Assembly (NCBI GenBank): GCA_018902385.1
Contig: JABSSW010000028.1
Location: 124,001-188,000, forward strand
Reading direction: 5' to 3'
From: Physcia stellaris
Lineage: Eukaryota; Ascomycota; Lecanoromycetes; Caliciales; Physciaceae
DNA length: 64,000 bases
Part shown: piece after piece, positions 10,663 through 20,558 of the stretch
Layout of the letters: each line of letters begins with the position of its first letter
How positions within the stretch are numbered: position 1 is the stretch's first letter
Notes under the pieces: generated by a model
What the model was told of the DNA's origin: nothing
The model's input: only the letters and a program-made list of their open reading frames with translations
Databases searched by the model: none
Translations under genes and position numbers: made by a program

Positions 10663-11885
10663 TTAGGTCAAGATAACGGCTTTTCCGCCAGCTTTGTTCT
10701 CCTCCATTGTCCGATGCGCTTCGACAATTTGGTCTAAGTTGAAGACCTTCCCGACCTTGATCTTTAACTTCCCCTCTTCTACCTGTCTTGCCAATCCTGT
10801 CAAAGGAGTCTCCATGAATTCCGGGACTCCACCGTCGTAAACAGTCAAGCAAACAGTAGAGGGAATAGTCTCCATAGGCGAGAAATCCTCAAAGGACCAT
10901 TTCTTACCTACCATTCCTAACATACAGACTATCCCTCCATCATTGAGGCACCTTAGCGAGTCTTTGAGCGTGGTAGTTCCAATCAGCTCCAAGCACTTGT
11001 CAAACTTTTGGTCCCTGACTTGAGCAGCGATGTTTCCGTCATCAATGAATACGGTATCCACACCACTTTCTTTCATCAATCCCTTGCTCTCTTTTCTTCT
11101 AGTAGTTGCTCCTACGAAAATTCCACCGTGGTTCTTTGCTATAGCAGCGGCCGTCAAGCCTACGCTTGTAGTCCCACCTCGAATCAAAAGCCGCTCCCCT
11201 TTCTTTAGCTTGAGCGCCTTGAACAGGCTTCCCCAAGCTGTCTGAAGCATTTCTGGAAGCGCTCCGAGGGTCTCCCAGCCAAGCTTAGTCTCGATCGCTT
11301 GGACTTGTGTAGCTGACACACAGGTGTACTCCGCATAACCACCATCAAATACGCGGCCCATACCACCCATGGCTGTGGCAACGACAGAGCCGGCGGTGAT
11401 GCGAGAACCTGGCGCCGCAACAACTGTACCGACAGCTTCGATACCAAGAATACGGGGAAATGTCACTGTCAGCATATGGTGTCAGCAGGCTGAAAACCGG
11501 CAATGCTATCTACAATAGGCGATGCAGGGCCACGGCAGATTATGAAAGAAAGTACAAAAGGCCCTCTAATACAAGATCAGCTTCGAATAAGTATCCAGCG
11601 AAGCCAATGCGGAACCCCCATAAGCTGACAAAAAGTCATTTCAAGGCAACGAGGAGGATGTGTCGCTCATAGACCACAACGTAGCGTGAGCAAAATCCCA
11701 AAACAGAGCCTACCTCCAGGAGACAGTCCTTGACGCGTGAAGAGTTCAGAACGATTAAGGCCGAAAGCATGGACCCTAATCAGGACTTGGCCATCCCCAG
11801 GTGTTGGAATGGGACGATCCTCGAGCTGCAACGCATCGGGACCACCAGCTTGGTAGATCACAGCAGCACGCATTGTCTCAGGCAT
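10663..11885 (-). CDS. quinone oxidoreductase-like zinc-independent MDR alcohol dehydrogenase
   Basis: NADPH-dependent reductase of the medium-chain dehydrogenase superfamily; the substrate is unknown. Exons 11885-11714 and 11465-10663 give 324 aa, typical of the QOR group. The N-terminal GroES-like fold shows [38 protein letters not shown] and [10 protein letters not shown]. The nucleotide-binding domain starts at [19 protein letters not shown], and the C-terminal [20 protein letters not shown] is family-typical. No structural zinc Cys cluster is visible. Intron 11466-11713 is 248 nt, and the conserved SPG-VTFPR join argues that no exon is missing. The start MPETMRAAV is chosen; an ATG four codons later is also possible. 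Upstream in-frame sequence looks like 5' UTR. Confidence 0.88.
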
Positions 11886-13788
11886 GTTGATATTGAGGGC
11901 TATGCAAGTGAATGAAGACCTTTGACCTCTGAAAAGGAACTCCAAATGTGGAAAGGAGGTTCTTGAGAAAAGAAACCTCCCGAGCATGGAGGATCCAAAC
12001 ATGTCCGGAATCCCACTGCTTTTATAGACCCTCTCCACCTAACGGCCCCGTTCTCCGAGCCCCGCATCGAATCCATGAGCTGACCGCTGACTGACCGACT
12101 TGCAGATAAAGGTAAAGGGCAGAGTTGCGTGTTCATCCGAGTGATCGAGGATGTCATTTTAGTCGTTTCCAGGCTACTGGCCACTAGGTCCGAGAGACCG
12201 CTGTAGGGATGCGTCCTTGCATGTAAACTCGGGATTACGGTAGCCTTATATTCGAGTCACGTGATCTAGTCGATCTTGACATTCAACATGCACGAGTTCA
12301 AGTTTCCAGCATTCTTAATATTACGATGCGTTTTATCTTTCGTTTTTGATAATTCTTTCATTTTAACTTTCGTATCAAATTATTCGATCAAACGAGCGAC
12401 TTCCACTGACCCTGACCCCATTAACATTTTCAACCCTGAATAGCCCTAAGCTAATGATTGACGCCTTGCCTAATCAAGGAGAGTATGAAATTGTTATCCG
12501 AGCTCCGATCTCGTCGATCCCAACCAACATCTCGGTCATTTCCACAGACGATACTTCGTTGATCTCCATCGATAACTTCTTGTACGAGCTTGACCATACC
12601 TCGGCCAGTCTAACCAGGAACCATGTTATGCTTCAAGGTCTTCGGTTTTGGACAATCTGACCTACATGTAGATTAGCCAAAATCGATTCCACCGACTTCT
12701 ACCAAAGTCCAATGCTGCCCTTCATCAGCAACCTTGCCATACAAATTCGACCTTTCTATACCTCCCTAGAAGATACTCAGTCAATTCCATTCAAAATTTT
12801 AAAAAGAGGCTCTGAATCAATGTACATCATACGTTTTCGGAGGTCGCGGTCTGGAACATCGGTATTATTCCTGTCCGCGCCAATTCATGCACCCATATCG
12901 CTTGCACGGCACTCCGATCAAATCCGATACGCCGACACTTGGACTCGGATCTTATACGCTAGTAAGCGGCCAATTATTGGCGTTAGATTGCCGGGCCTTG
13001 TGATATCGATCGGCCTCAATAATGCACACATGGTTGCTCTCTGGATTCAGCCGCAGAAAAAGAGTTTTTGGGAATGATTCGGCTCTCTAGTCTCCGCAAC
13101 AGCGCACGAATCACAGAATTGTTCGAAGGGCTTCCAGCTACGTCAATCATGTCCAAATCAAAGGACATAGCGCAAGGATTCGCTCGGCATACCGTACTGG
13201 TGGAGGGTCTTGGTACAATAATAACAATCCTTAGTCGCCAAACAGGCTCCTGAATGGCTACTACAACTGACGCATGCGCTAATGGAATGCTACTCTTGGA
13301 AATGATGTCTTCAATAGAGCTAAGTGAACTGGTTCTTTTCTGGCAAAATTCGAAGCGTGAATGAAGCCATGCATAAGGATCTCCATGGCTTGAACCTATG
13401 CAGGATAACTGACCTGCCGTATCACGATGCGAGGGCTGCGGTCTTCTGGCAAATGACAGTCTAGTAACAGTTCCCATGCGTGGAAATGAGAGGCCGATTT
13501 GAGGCCTTCTGATCTAACGAGGTGACTGGATTAGCTTAATCCGGCAGGATAGAGCATTACCTCATGAGTTACACAGCAGAGGTCCGTGAGCGATGGACAC
13601 AGAAGCATAAGATGACTGCAGGTTGAAGCCTGTGTTGAATCCCCCACCTGTCCGACGGCTCGATGAAGGAGCCAAAGCTCATCAGCTCGCTCGGTGATAA
13701 TCATATGATCAAATGCTAGATACGATCTTTTCAACAGGTACCTATCAACCACCCGCCATCATTTTTTCTGCTTGAGGGCAATCAGGTT
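11886..13788. other. 1.9-kb gene-poor interval
   Basis: Upstream region of the oxidoreductase and MFS genes. It holds one copy of a 57-bp dispersed repeat (12171-12227) and an AT-rich patch near 12290-12400. Open frames of 68-153 codons at 12454-13477 exist on both strands. They show no recognisable domain or intron pattern, so I do not call genes there. Confidence 0.4.
12171..12227 (+). repeat. 57-bp dispersed repeat, copy 1
   Basis: This segment matches 37591-37647 in the same orientation with 5 differences in 57 bp, three of them transitions. The shared core is GGTCCGAGAGACCGCTG and continues to CCTTGCATG. Similarity stops abruptly on both sides. Identity unknown: it could be the end of a dead transposon or a small RNA-like element. 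Confidence 0.8.
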
Positions 13789-15204
13789 ATGTCATACCGC
13801 TCCTTCCGGGCCTCGAAAGCCTTCACAACACTGGTAGTATCTATTGCTTTCTTTACGGATATCTTGCTGCAAAACCTAGTCGTCCCGGTGCTACCGTACG
13901 CACTGCATTCTCGCATTGGCCTTAATGATACGGATGACATACAGAGATGGACCTCTATCTTATCCTCTGCTTTTGGTGCCGCGTTAATGGTGGGATCTTG
14001 TACGTATAAGCTGTCCTTCATGAAAGAGATCAACTCTAAGACGCCTTCAGTTCTATTCGGATATCTGGGCGACATTATCCATTCTAGCCGCGCCCTTTTT
14101 GTTTTTAGCCTGGCCGTTACTTTCTTTTCGACTTTACTGTTTGCCTTTGCTACGAGACTTTCAGTCCTTCTTCTGGCTCGCTTTCTGCAAGGCCTCTCCA
14201 CCGCAATCGTGACCACAGTTGGCTATGTACTCCTGACTGAAGTGGTAGGTGCAGGCTCTAAACAGCTGGGTAAAGCTATGAGTTATACCAGCATGGCGTA
14301 CAGCTTTGGCCTAATGGGAGGACCAGTAGTCGGAGGATTCCTCTACGAGTATTGCGGATACTTCTCGGTGTTTTGTCCCGTGTTCGGAGTCTTGCTTCTG
14401 GAAATGATACTTCGTTTGATGATCATAAAAGATGGGAAGGAACACACCACGTCACCATCCAAGGTACCACAGGCGGCGAGTGAATATCCCTCATGGACGG
14501 CCCAGACCAACGAGCCACAGACAATGTTGACACCAAAGACTCGGCCAGCAGCGCTCAATTCTTACAAGACTCTTCTCTTATCGTCTCGTTTTACCGTGGC
14601 TCTAGTTGGGCTGTTTTTCCTGAATAGCTTAGCCTGCGGTTTTGACGCTATATTGCCTGCCTATCTTCGTGACAATTTCGGCTTGCATTCTTCGCAGACT
14701 GCAGCTCTCTTTCTCAGCCTCGCTGCGCCGATGCTACTTGCACCTTTATCGGGCTCGCTCACGGATCGCTACGGGCCAAAAGTACCTACAGCGATTGGAT
14801 TGATGCTCGCGATCCCTTCACTAATTACTTTGAATTATATTGGCACTATCGCGCCCATGATTGAGTTTGCAGTCGCACTCACAGCCCTGGGTCTAGCATT
14901 CGCACTCACGACGACCCCTTTACGGGTGGAGGTGAGCTTAGTGGTAGCACAACTCGAAAGAGAGCGGCCCGGCAGGTTCGGCCCCAAGGGAGCTTACGGT
15001 CGTGCATACAGCCTCGTGAACCTCATGGTTGCTAGTGCAGGCCTGGTGGGACCAATCTTTGGTGGGCTGGTAAGGGTAGCTGTCGGGTGGCGCACCTTGG
15101 GATGGATCAATGCTGGTTGTTGCGCCGCTGTCTTGGTGCTTGTTATGCTGATCACAGGCGGCAAAGGCCAAGACAGCCAATCAGTACAAGGAGAGAGCTG
15201 TTAG
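13789..15204 (+). CDS. MFS transporter, DHA1/VMAT-like fungal family
   Basis: Predicted plasma-membrane or vacuolar multidrug-type antiporter with about 11-12 membrane segments. Exons 13789-13999 and 14051-15204 give 454 aa. The segment LFGYLGDIIHSSRALFVFS carries the MFS motif-A region, ARFLQGLSTAIVTTVGYVLL matches motif B, and AYSFGLMGGPVVGGFLYEY matches the antiporter motif C. A hydrophilic central loop follows (about residues 205-250). Intron 14000-14050 (51 nt, donor GTACGT) is stopless and in frame. If retained it would insert 17 polar residues right before motif A. The gene is 3.4 kb from the RiPP cluster with a methyltransferase gene in between, so membership in the cluster is not supported. 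Substrate unknown. Confidence 0.88.
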   Translation: MSYRSFRASKAFTTLVVSIAFFTDILLQNLVVPVLPYALHSRIGLNDTDDIQRWTSILSSAFGAALMVGSCTYKLSFMKEINSKTPSVLFGYLGDIIHSSRALFVFSLAVTFFSTLLFAFATRLSVLLLARFLQGLSTAIVTTVGYVLLTEVVGAGSKQLGKAMSYTSMAYSFGLMGGPVVGGFLYEYCGYFSVFCPVFGVLLLEMILRLMIIKDGKEHTTSPSKVPQAASEYPSWTAQTNEPQTMLTPKTRPAALNSYKTLLLSSRFTVALVGLFFLNSLACGFDAILPAYLRDNFGLHSSQTAALFLSLAAPMLLAPLSGSLTDRYGPKVPTAIGLMLAIPSLITLNYIGTIAPMIEFAVALTALGLAFALTTTPLRVEVSLVVAQLERERPGRFGPKGAYGRAYSLVNLMVASAGLVGPIFGGLVRVAVGWRTLGWINAGCCAAVLVLVMLITGGKGQDSQSVQGESC

Positions 15205-16324
15205 ACGTGATACATCGACCGTTGAACAAAAAGAAGTCAGCCTAGCTTACTGCGGAAGATGCACTATCATTGCGCGGTCAAAATCCACGAAATTATCTTA
15301 TCTTCTTACCGTACCTCTAACTCTAGCTTTGGAAGACCCCGAGCTTAAGGATCTTGGTTAGAAATCTTCCCATTTGCTCAACAACTACGTTTTTGCCAGC
15401 AAGCTTTCGATAAAATCGATTCAGCCTGAGTCTTTCGCTTGGCAAAGATCCCCTTAATACGGAGAGCAGACGCGTGTGAAAAGGACTCTGAGAGTAGTAC
15501 TATCTGAGAGGCTCTGAACCCCGTGCTGCCCTCTAGAACTCCCGCCCTGGAAAGCAGTCACAAGGTCGACCTGGAAACAGTCCTCTGGACATACCTCCAT
15601 GTATGATAATGCTCTTCCAGCAAATACATCAATACTCAAAACAATCATATCACACACAATATTCGAGGTATATCCAAACCCTCTGGACGAATTCTGTCCC
15701 AACAAGCAGTTCCGGTAGAGTAAGGACGAAGGCCTGACAAAGGCCGTGAAAAGGAAGCGCCTGCTGTTCTTTCCTACCATATCCCGTCTTTTTCTGCGCT
15801 TTTCAACACTACGTAGTCCTCCCAGACCTCGCTGATGACCCGTACTACGCTCCTGCACACACCCTGCCCTTCATGGTCTCATTCAGCGCCATTAAGCTGT
15901 AGCCACTCAATAATAAGTGCTTTGCATTGATTTTCCCATCAGAGCGGACTTGTTGCCTGCTTGTTGCTCGTGTAAGTACCTAAAGCTGGTCAATAACCTC
16001 CGCCGTCACCCGAAACCGGCGGCATTTGCTTTTCGCTCACAGTTTTCAACTTTGGTGGCTCAAGCTTCATATATACATATCTCTTTTCTGTCGAACAACG
16101 GCAGTTTGATTAGGGGGGCTGAAATGTTTACTTGCTACCGGTTACAGTGGGCCCGGGAAGTGGAGCGTGGTAGCCGGAGAAGAGATATACATTTTTGTTC
16201 TCAGGGATCTGTTTCCCCCCGATCTCCCACGAGCGAAGAACGGAATATTTGTCGAGAAAACACTTTCCTTACTTTGATCTTTCCGTACACGCCATAGGTA
16301 TATTCCACCGAAATTGTTCGCTCT
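15205..16324. other. intergenic interval without supported gene
   Basis: About 1.1 kb downstream of the MFS gene. Open frames at 15454-15858 (-) and 15917-16297 (+) have no recognisable domain or coding bias. Nothing else is seen. Confidence 0.4.
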
Positions 16325-16549
16325 TCACAAAAGTGGCTCTCCTCTCGGTTCTTCTCTCAGGTTCCAGTCAGCATACCAAACATAGGTCTTTGTCGGGCGG
16401 TCGATGTTGGTAAAGGCTGGGATAAGGTAGGTATCCTTGTGAGGCTCGCCGTTCATTCGGCCTTGGAGGAGCCAGTCAATGTTGACAATCACAGCAGCAT
16501 AGGAGGGGTAATAAGGCTCGTGACGAAGATATCGTTGTACAAAGAAGCT
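16325..16549 (-). pseudogene. unrecognised coding remnant
   Basis: An open frame of 74 codons ends in TGA at 16325-16327 and has strongly protein-like composition, e.g. YYPSYAAVIVNIDWLLQG and DTYLIPAFTNIDRPTK. It has no good start codon; the only Met is in GRMNGEP. A second protein-like stretch in another frame lies just upstream on the same strand (about 16585-16683, with KPYPDPFHIQPA). The two do not join in phase by a plausible intron. This looks like the 3' part of a broken gene or a gene whose exons I cannot resolve. I do not recognise the family. Confidence 0.4.
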
Positions 16550-16771
16550 TTAGGCCTGTGAACGATCGTTCATAGCGTGCTTACAGGCAGGCAAAGGTGG
16601 AAGAAAATTCCATGCGACTCGGAAGCACTAGATGCAGGCTGAATGTGAAAAGGATCAGGGTAAGGCTTCACTAAATAGATGATTCGCGTTCACCACCAAA
16701 CGCATCATGGTGGTTGGTCCAGGCAAGCTATACCTTGTTGTCTTCATCCCGTATCAGGGTTTTTGATAAGA

Positions 16772-17935
16772 TCAGCGTTCCCGTCGTCTCCAATCGGCCC
16801 AGTCCCCCTGCCACACAACGACCGCTCTGCCATGCACCGCATCCTCATTCTGATCAACGCTATCAGACTCGACCAATCCATCCCCACTGAAGACCGTATC
16901 GTCTCTCCACCTCTCGATCCAGGCGTCAGGCGGCATGATCCGCGCCGCCATCTTCCTCACACGGGTCGCCTGCGGCCCTTCACACACCTCCAGCACGGTG
17001 GCTTTGATCCCCGCCTTCAGCGCAACCTGCAACAGAATGTAGAAGAACACGTCCGCGGGATCGACCTCTAGCTTCTGCATACGGTTGTCGGCGAGCTCGG
17101 GAGGCACGATGGCCAGTTTCGGCTGGTAGGCGCGATCGGTGTACGGCACGCGACCGCCGGGCAGGAAGTCGGCGGAGGGAACACAGGGGGGGTAAGAGAT
17201 CAGGGCGTCCCATTTATGACGCAAAAAGCCTGCTGCTTCGAATGATTTTCCAGAGCTTCCATTGATGGCGGATGGACTGCTGCGCTCGTCGGACTGGTGA
17301 ACTGCTTCGCCGAGCTCGAGCATGTCTAGGTGTTGGAACGAGATCTCGGTCCGGGAGCTTGCGTCGACGAGATTGAGCCGCACGTTGTGGTCCAGGTTGT
17401 CGCTGGCCAGCTTCAAGCAGTCGGAGGACACGTCACCGCCGAGAATCTCGAGTGGCTGCATTTCATGTCCTGGGGAACGCGGGGGATGCAATACCGAGTG
17501 GAGGAATAGTGAGGCACACCCAGTGCCTGTACCAACGTCTGCGATTCTCAGTGGGATTGTAGGCTCAGCTACAGCGTCGTTCTTAAGTTGTGTAAGGGCT
17601 CTGGCGAGTTTAGATGCGACGATCTCGGACGATGACCGCGGTATAAGAGTCCCCGAGCGGCAAAGAATGTCCAGCCCTCCCCACTGGGTGCGTCCGAGAA
17701 TGTACTCGAGTGGTTCACCCTGCGATCGGCGATGAGTATATTCGGTCAGCCGGGCGTCAGGAGTGGTTTCACTGTCACCGTGAGCTTTGCTATCGGATGC
17801 GTACTCCGAGAGGCGCTGCAGCTCGTTTGTCGCTGAAGCGATATCGGGGCATTGCTGAAGTAGTTGCTGAAGGCGTTGGTCATGCGAAGTCGTCTTCGCT
17901 TCGTCGGGGGGCATTTGGGTTGTTGAAGATAGCAC
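16772..17935 (-). CDS. HemK/PrmC-like class I SAM methyltransferase (Mtq1-like) with altered active-site motif
   Basis: Single-exon gene, 387 aa. Family members methylate the Gln of the GGQ motif of class I release factors (Mtq1 in fungal mitochondria). An N-terminal helical region leads into YILGRTQWGGLDILCRSGTLIPR, the typical PrmC segment before the methyltransferase fold. SAM motif I is IADVGTGTGCASL. The family's catalytic NPPY reads YPPC here (DALISYPPCVP, about residue 255). The position is aligned by the flanking conserved Asp-Ala-Leu-Ile-Ser and following segment. Loss of both Asn and Tyr is unusual and questions activity on glutamine. An alternative start is the internal Met-Pro-Pro. 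The C-terminus includes ATVLEVCEGPQATRV. Confidence 0.8.
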   Translation of the reverse strand: MLSSTTQMPPDEAKTTSHDQRLQQLLQQCPDIASATNELQRLSEYASDSKAHGDSETTPDARLTEYTHRRSQGEPLEYILGRTQWGGLDILCRSGTLIPRSSSEIVASKLARALTQLKNDAVAEPTIPLRIADVGTGTGCASLFLHSVLHPPRSPGHEMQPLEILGGDVSSDCLKLASDNLDHNVRLNLVDASSRTEISFQHLDMLELGEAVHQSDERSSPSAINGSSGKSFEAAGFLRHKWDALISYPPCVPSADFLPGGRVPYTDRAYQPKLAIVPPELADNRMQKLEVDPADVFFYILLQVALKAGIKATVLEVCEGPQATRVRKMAARIMPPDAWIERWRDDTVFSGDGLVESDSVDQNEDAVHGRAVVVWQGDWADWRRRER

Positions 17936-18658
17936 TCTGTTTTCTCTGCGGTGGAGTTAGTAGCTGAGGTAGCTAACGACCAAGTGGATTCTCGATGATT
18001 TGTGAAGGCGAGCAAAAGCCTTAGTAATCGAGCTCCAGATGGAGGCCAAGGTGGTTGCTGCTCTTAGCGGCCCTTTCCTTTGGGAGGAGAGCTCCCCAAC
18101 ATCGATGGAGCAAGGGTTGAACATTGGGGAGTTGATGCGCTTGCGCCTAGCTTCGGCGTGTCGCAATTATGATATGTATATTGGCGCATCACGCCAGGAG
18201 CTTCCCCTCATCTTCGGTGGTCATGAATGAAGAGCTTGATTGGCGATCCATCATGCAAGCTTTCTTTGCTGAAGCCTCGACTGAAGGGTATGGTCTTCTG
18301 CGGCTCCTGTCAGAGAGGCGAACCACAGCGAAGATAGACCCTGATAGAGTACCGGGGTGATCTGGTCCTTGCCTTGCCTGTGTTCCTCCAATGGACATTT
18401 GATACAGCTTGTAAGCTGAAGATAGTGTGAAGCCATATGACCTTAATTAGACCTAAGATCTAGCCATGTCCTGAGCTGAGGAGTGACCGTATCGACTCAG
18501 GCATTAAAATGCAAAACCTTCGTTATGTTCTCCGAACAAGCTCTAGACACTGCTAAGGATGAAAAATGCTTAGTATGACCTAAGCCGCCCGGAAGGAAAA
18601 GATGCTTCTAAATGTTGGTGGGATTACACTGTGAATTTGGAGAACAATCCCGTCAAGT
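17936..18658. other. intergenic, left flank of RiPP cluster
   Basis: 723 bp between the methyltransferase start and the tyrosinase 3' end. No gene, RNA or repeat is supported. I take it as the left boundary of the cluster. Confidence 0.4.
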
Positions 18659-20032
18659 TCAGTATCTGTAACACAACGGACCGCCTTGAGTATCCATAAC
18701 ATCGACTACCGACATGTCTTCTGTAAAACCAGCAAACATGAGTGGGTCACTGAGAGAGGCTTCGCCGGTCGAATTGTACATGTGCTTGCCCGAGTAATCT
18801 ATGAGTCTTGCTGAAGGAATCTCCTGCTGCCATCGCCACCATATTCGATCCAACTGAGCATGGTGAAGGAAGAAGATAGGATCTAAAGATGTCAGTAGGA
18901 AGAAATAAAAAGTCAAAATTGCAACCCTTGTTACCGTTTGCTCCAGTCATCGCAAAAAGATCTCCTCGAATGGATAAATGTATTGGGGCGTGCAAATCGC
19001 GCTCGATGGATTTGACGAACTCTTTGTACGTCGGAATGCGCATGATTTGTCCGATGGCTTCGGGCTTGAAAGATTCACCTGGTAGTTTCCCGGCAATAGT
19101 TTCGTCTTGAAATCCCCGCGATAGACAATGCTGTACGTATGTATGATTGTATTTGATCGGTCGGAGTCCGGAGAAGGGACCATCTATAACACATCGTCCT
19201 CCCCCTATTGTTAAAGGCTGATTTGGATCTCCGTCACCTCCAAAGCCTGTCTCACTATCCCATATGGATGACTTGGTTAGATTCATCCAATCGAGCGACC
19301 AATCCCAATACCTAGAAATGTCAGTGTATGAAGTCATGTCGTTCATCAAAGACGGAAGACCGACGGCACAGTCCCGCTAAAGCCACATTGGCTTCGCAGA
19401 GTGGATTCCCATAGATGAAGGGTGTATCGATGCCAGGGTAAAAATGACACCGACTGATGGCCTGTCACTATCGTCAGAGACACGATGGAAGTGTGGGCAG
19501 CGGCCAGAGACGTACTCCATGACCCGATCTCACCATGGAGAAGCGCAAAATCATCGTACATGGTCCCATTTGGTCCCCATCTCGAGGGAGTCTCGCTCAA
19601 GCACAGAACGGCTTGCACAAAACTTTCCTTCTCATCTACCGTCAAAGATCGCCATTCGCGTCGAAGAGGTGGCTCTTGACAAGCGTTTCGATCCATCCTC
19701 GCTGCGAATGATCGCAGCGCAATGAGACTAAGAATTCCTGCCAAAAACCCCACAACTGTCGCTAGGACCGTAACAGAGACATTCCCTGGGCTGCGGATCC
19801 TCTGCAATATCCCAATCTTACTGAAGTAAGTCAATTCGTATTTCCCCCTCTACAGGCTTTGGGGTCTCGTGCCCACGCACCGTGAGTCTCCCGTGTCCTT
19901 CAAACCCTCCTCTTCACGGGTCCATTCCTTCTCACCCTCGTCTCCATGTTCGATGTAAGGAGTATGGACAGGCATTGGAGAGTATTCATATTGTGGGGTC
20001 TGCTTCACCCTGGATGGGCGGAGCCTGTCCAT
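18659..20032 (-). CDS. UstQ-like type-3 copper tyrosinase with N-terminal membrane anchor
   Basis: Copper mono-oxygenase/oxidase expected to hydroxylate or oxidise the core Tyr of the RiPP peptide. Exons: 20032-19881, 19820-19516, 19461-19365, 19311-18935 and 18882-18659, giving 384 aa. Residues 1-50 are a polar cytosolic stretch (YEYSPMPVHTPYIEH) followed by one membrane helix (VSVTVLATVVGFLAGILSLIA), as in UstYa proteins. The CuA site is made of the His in DDFALLHGEIG, the His in SWSHQSVSF and FLPWHRY. The CuB site is LHAPIHLSIRGD plus DPIFFLHHAQLDRIWWRWQ. The C-terminal VMDTQGGPLCYRY is typical of this short fungal tyrosinase family. Introns are 60, 54, 53 and 52 nt. The HQSVSF splice and the first exon are inferred from phase and motif continuity. 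Divergent from the OPT gene; the shared promoter has three GCGCCAAA sites. Confidence 0.88.
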
Positions 20033-20558
20033 GTTAACGGGAAAGCACCGAACACCTTCGCGCATGCTTCCTGCCAGCACCACAATAGAGCGCTCGTCTC
20101 CAGCTCGGGCGGAGACACAGTAACCCTGAGGTCTCCGTCACTATGGGGTCATGCAAAGCTTCAACAGGGACCGCCCAGGAAGGCATCACCACAGCGCACG
20201 TTAGCCGAGGCATCGGGTCCGCTGAGAGGTCAACAAGGAATGGGAGGGGTGCTTTGCGCCAAAAGGTATGCGCCAAAGAAAAACCGTGCGCCAAAAATGG
20301 GTTGGCAGGCTCACACTCAGGGTTGTTCTAGGGCTAGAATTATGGAGTCTACGTCGCTTTCGAAAAAAGTCCATTCGAGTTACTTTCTACCACTCGAGGT
20401 ATGAGATCTGGATTTGTCGTACTGGAAACGATTTGTTCAGTGCCTATGTTATCATCAAGCTCACTGCGGACTGCTGGACAGACTGTCAACAGAGAAGGCC
20501 TCACCGATTAACATACTCGGGCAACAGCCGAGCAATTCAGTAATTATTGAGACTATAG
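20033..20558. promoter_or_regulatory. divergent promoter, tyrosinase / OPT transporter
   Basis: 526 bp between divergent cluster genes. It contains a tight array of three GCGCCAAA sites and no credible gene. Confidence 0.6.
20256..20295 (+). promoter_or_regulatory. three direct GCGCCAAA sites
   Basis: Copies at 20256-20263, 20270-20277 and 20288-20295, all in one orientation, 14 and 18 bp apart. The same octamer occurs twice as an inverted pair in the S41 peptidase/UstYa promoter. Candidate operator for the cluster's Zn2Cys6 regulator (inference). Confidence 0.65.

Noticed and set aside
12454-13477. Hypothetical genes on both strands (68, 121 and 153 codons)
   Set aside because: No domain, no splice-supported extension and mutually overlapping; composition not clearly coding.
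13789-15204. MFS transporter as a member of the RiPP cluster
   Set aside because: It is separated by a methyltransferase gene and about 3.4 kb and has no cluster octamer in its promoter, only a 7/8 match 0.9 kb upstream.
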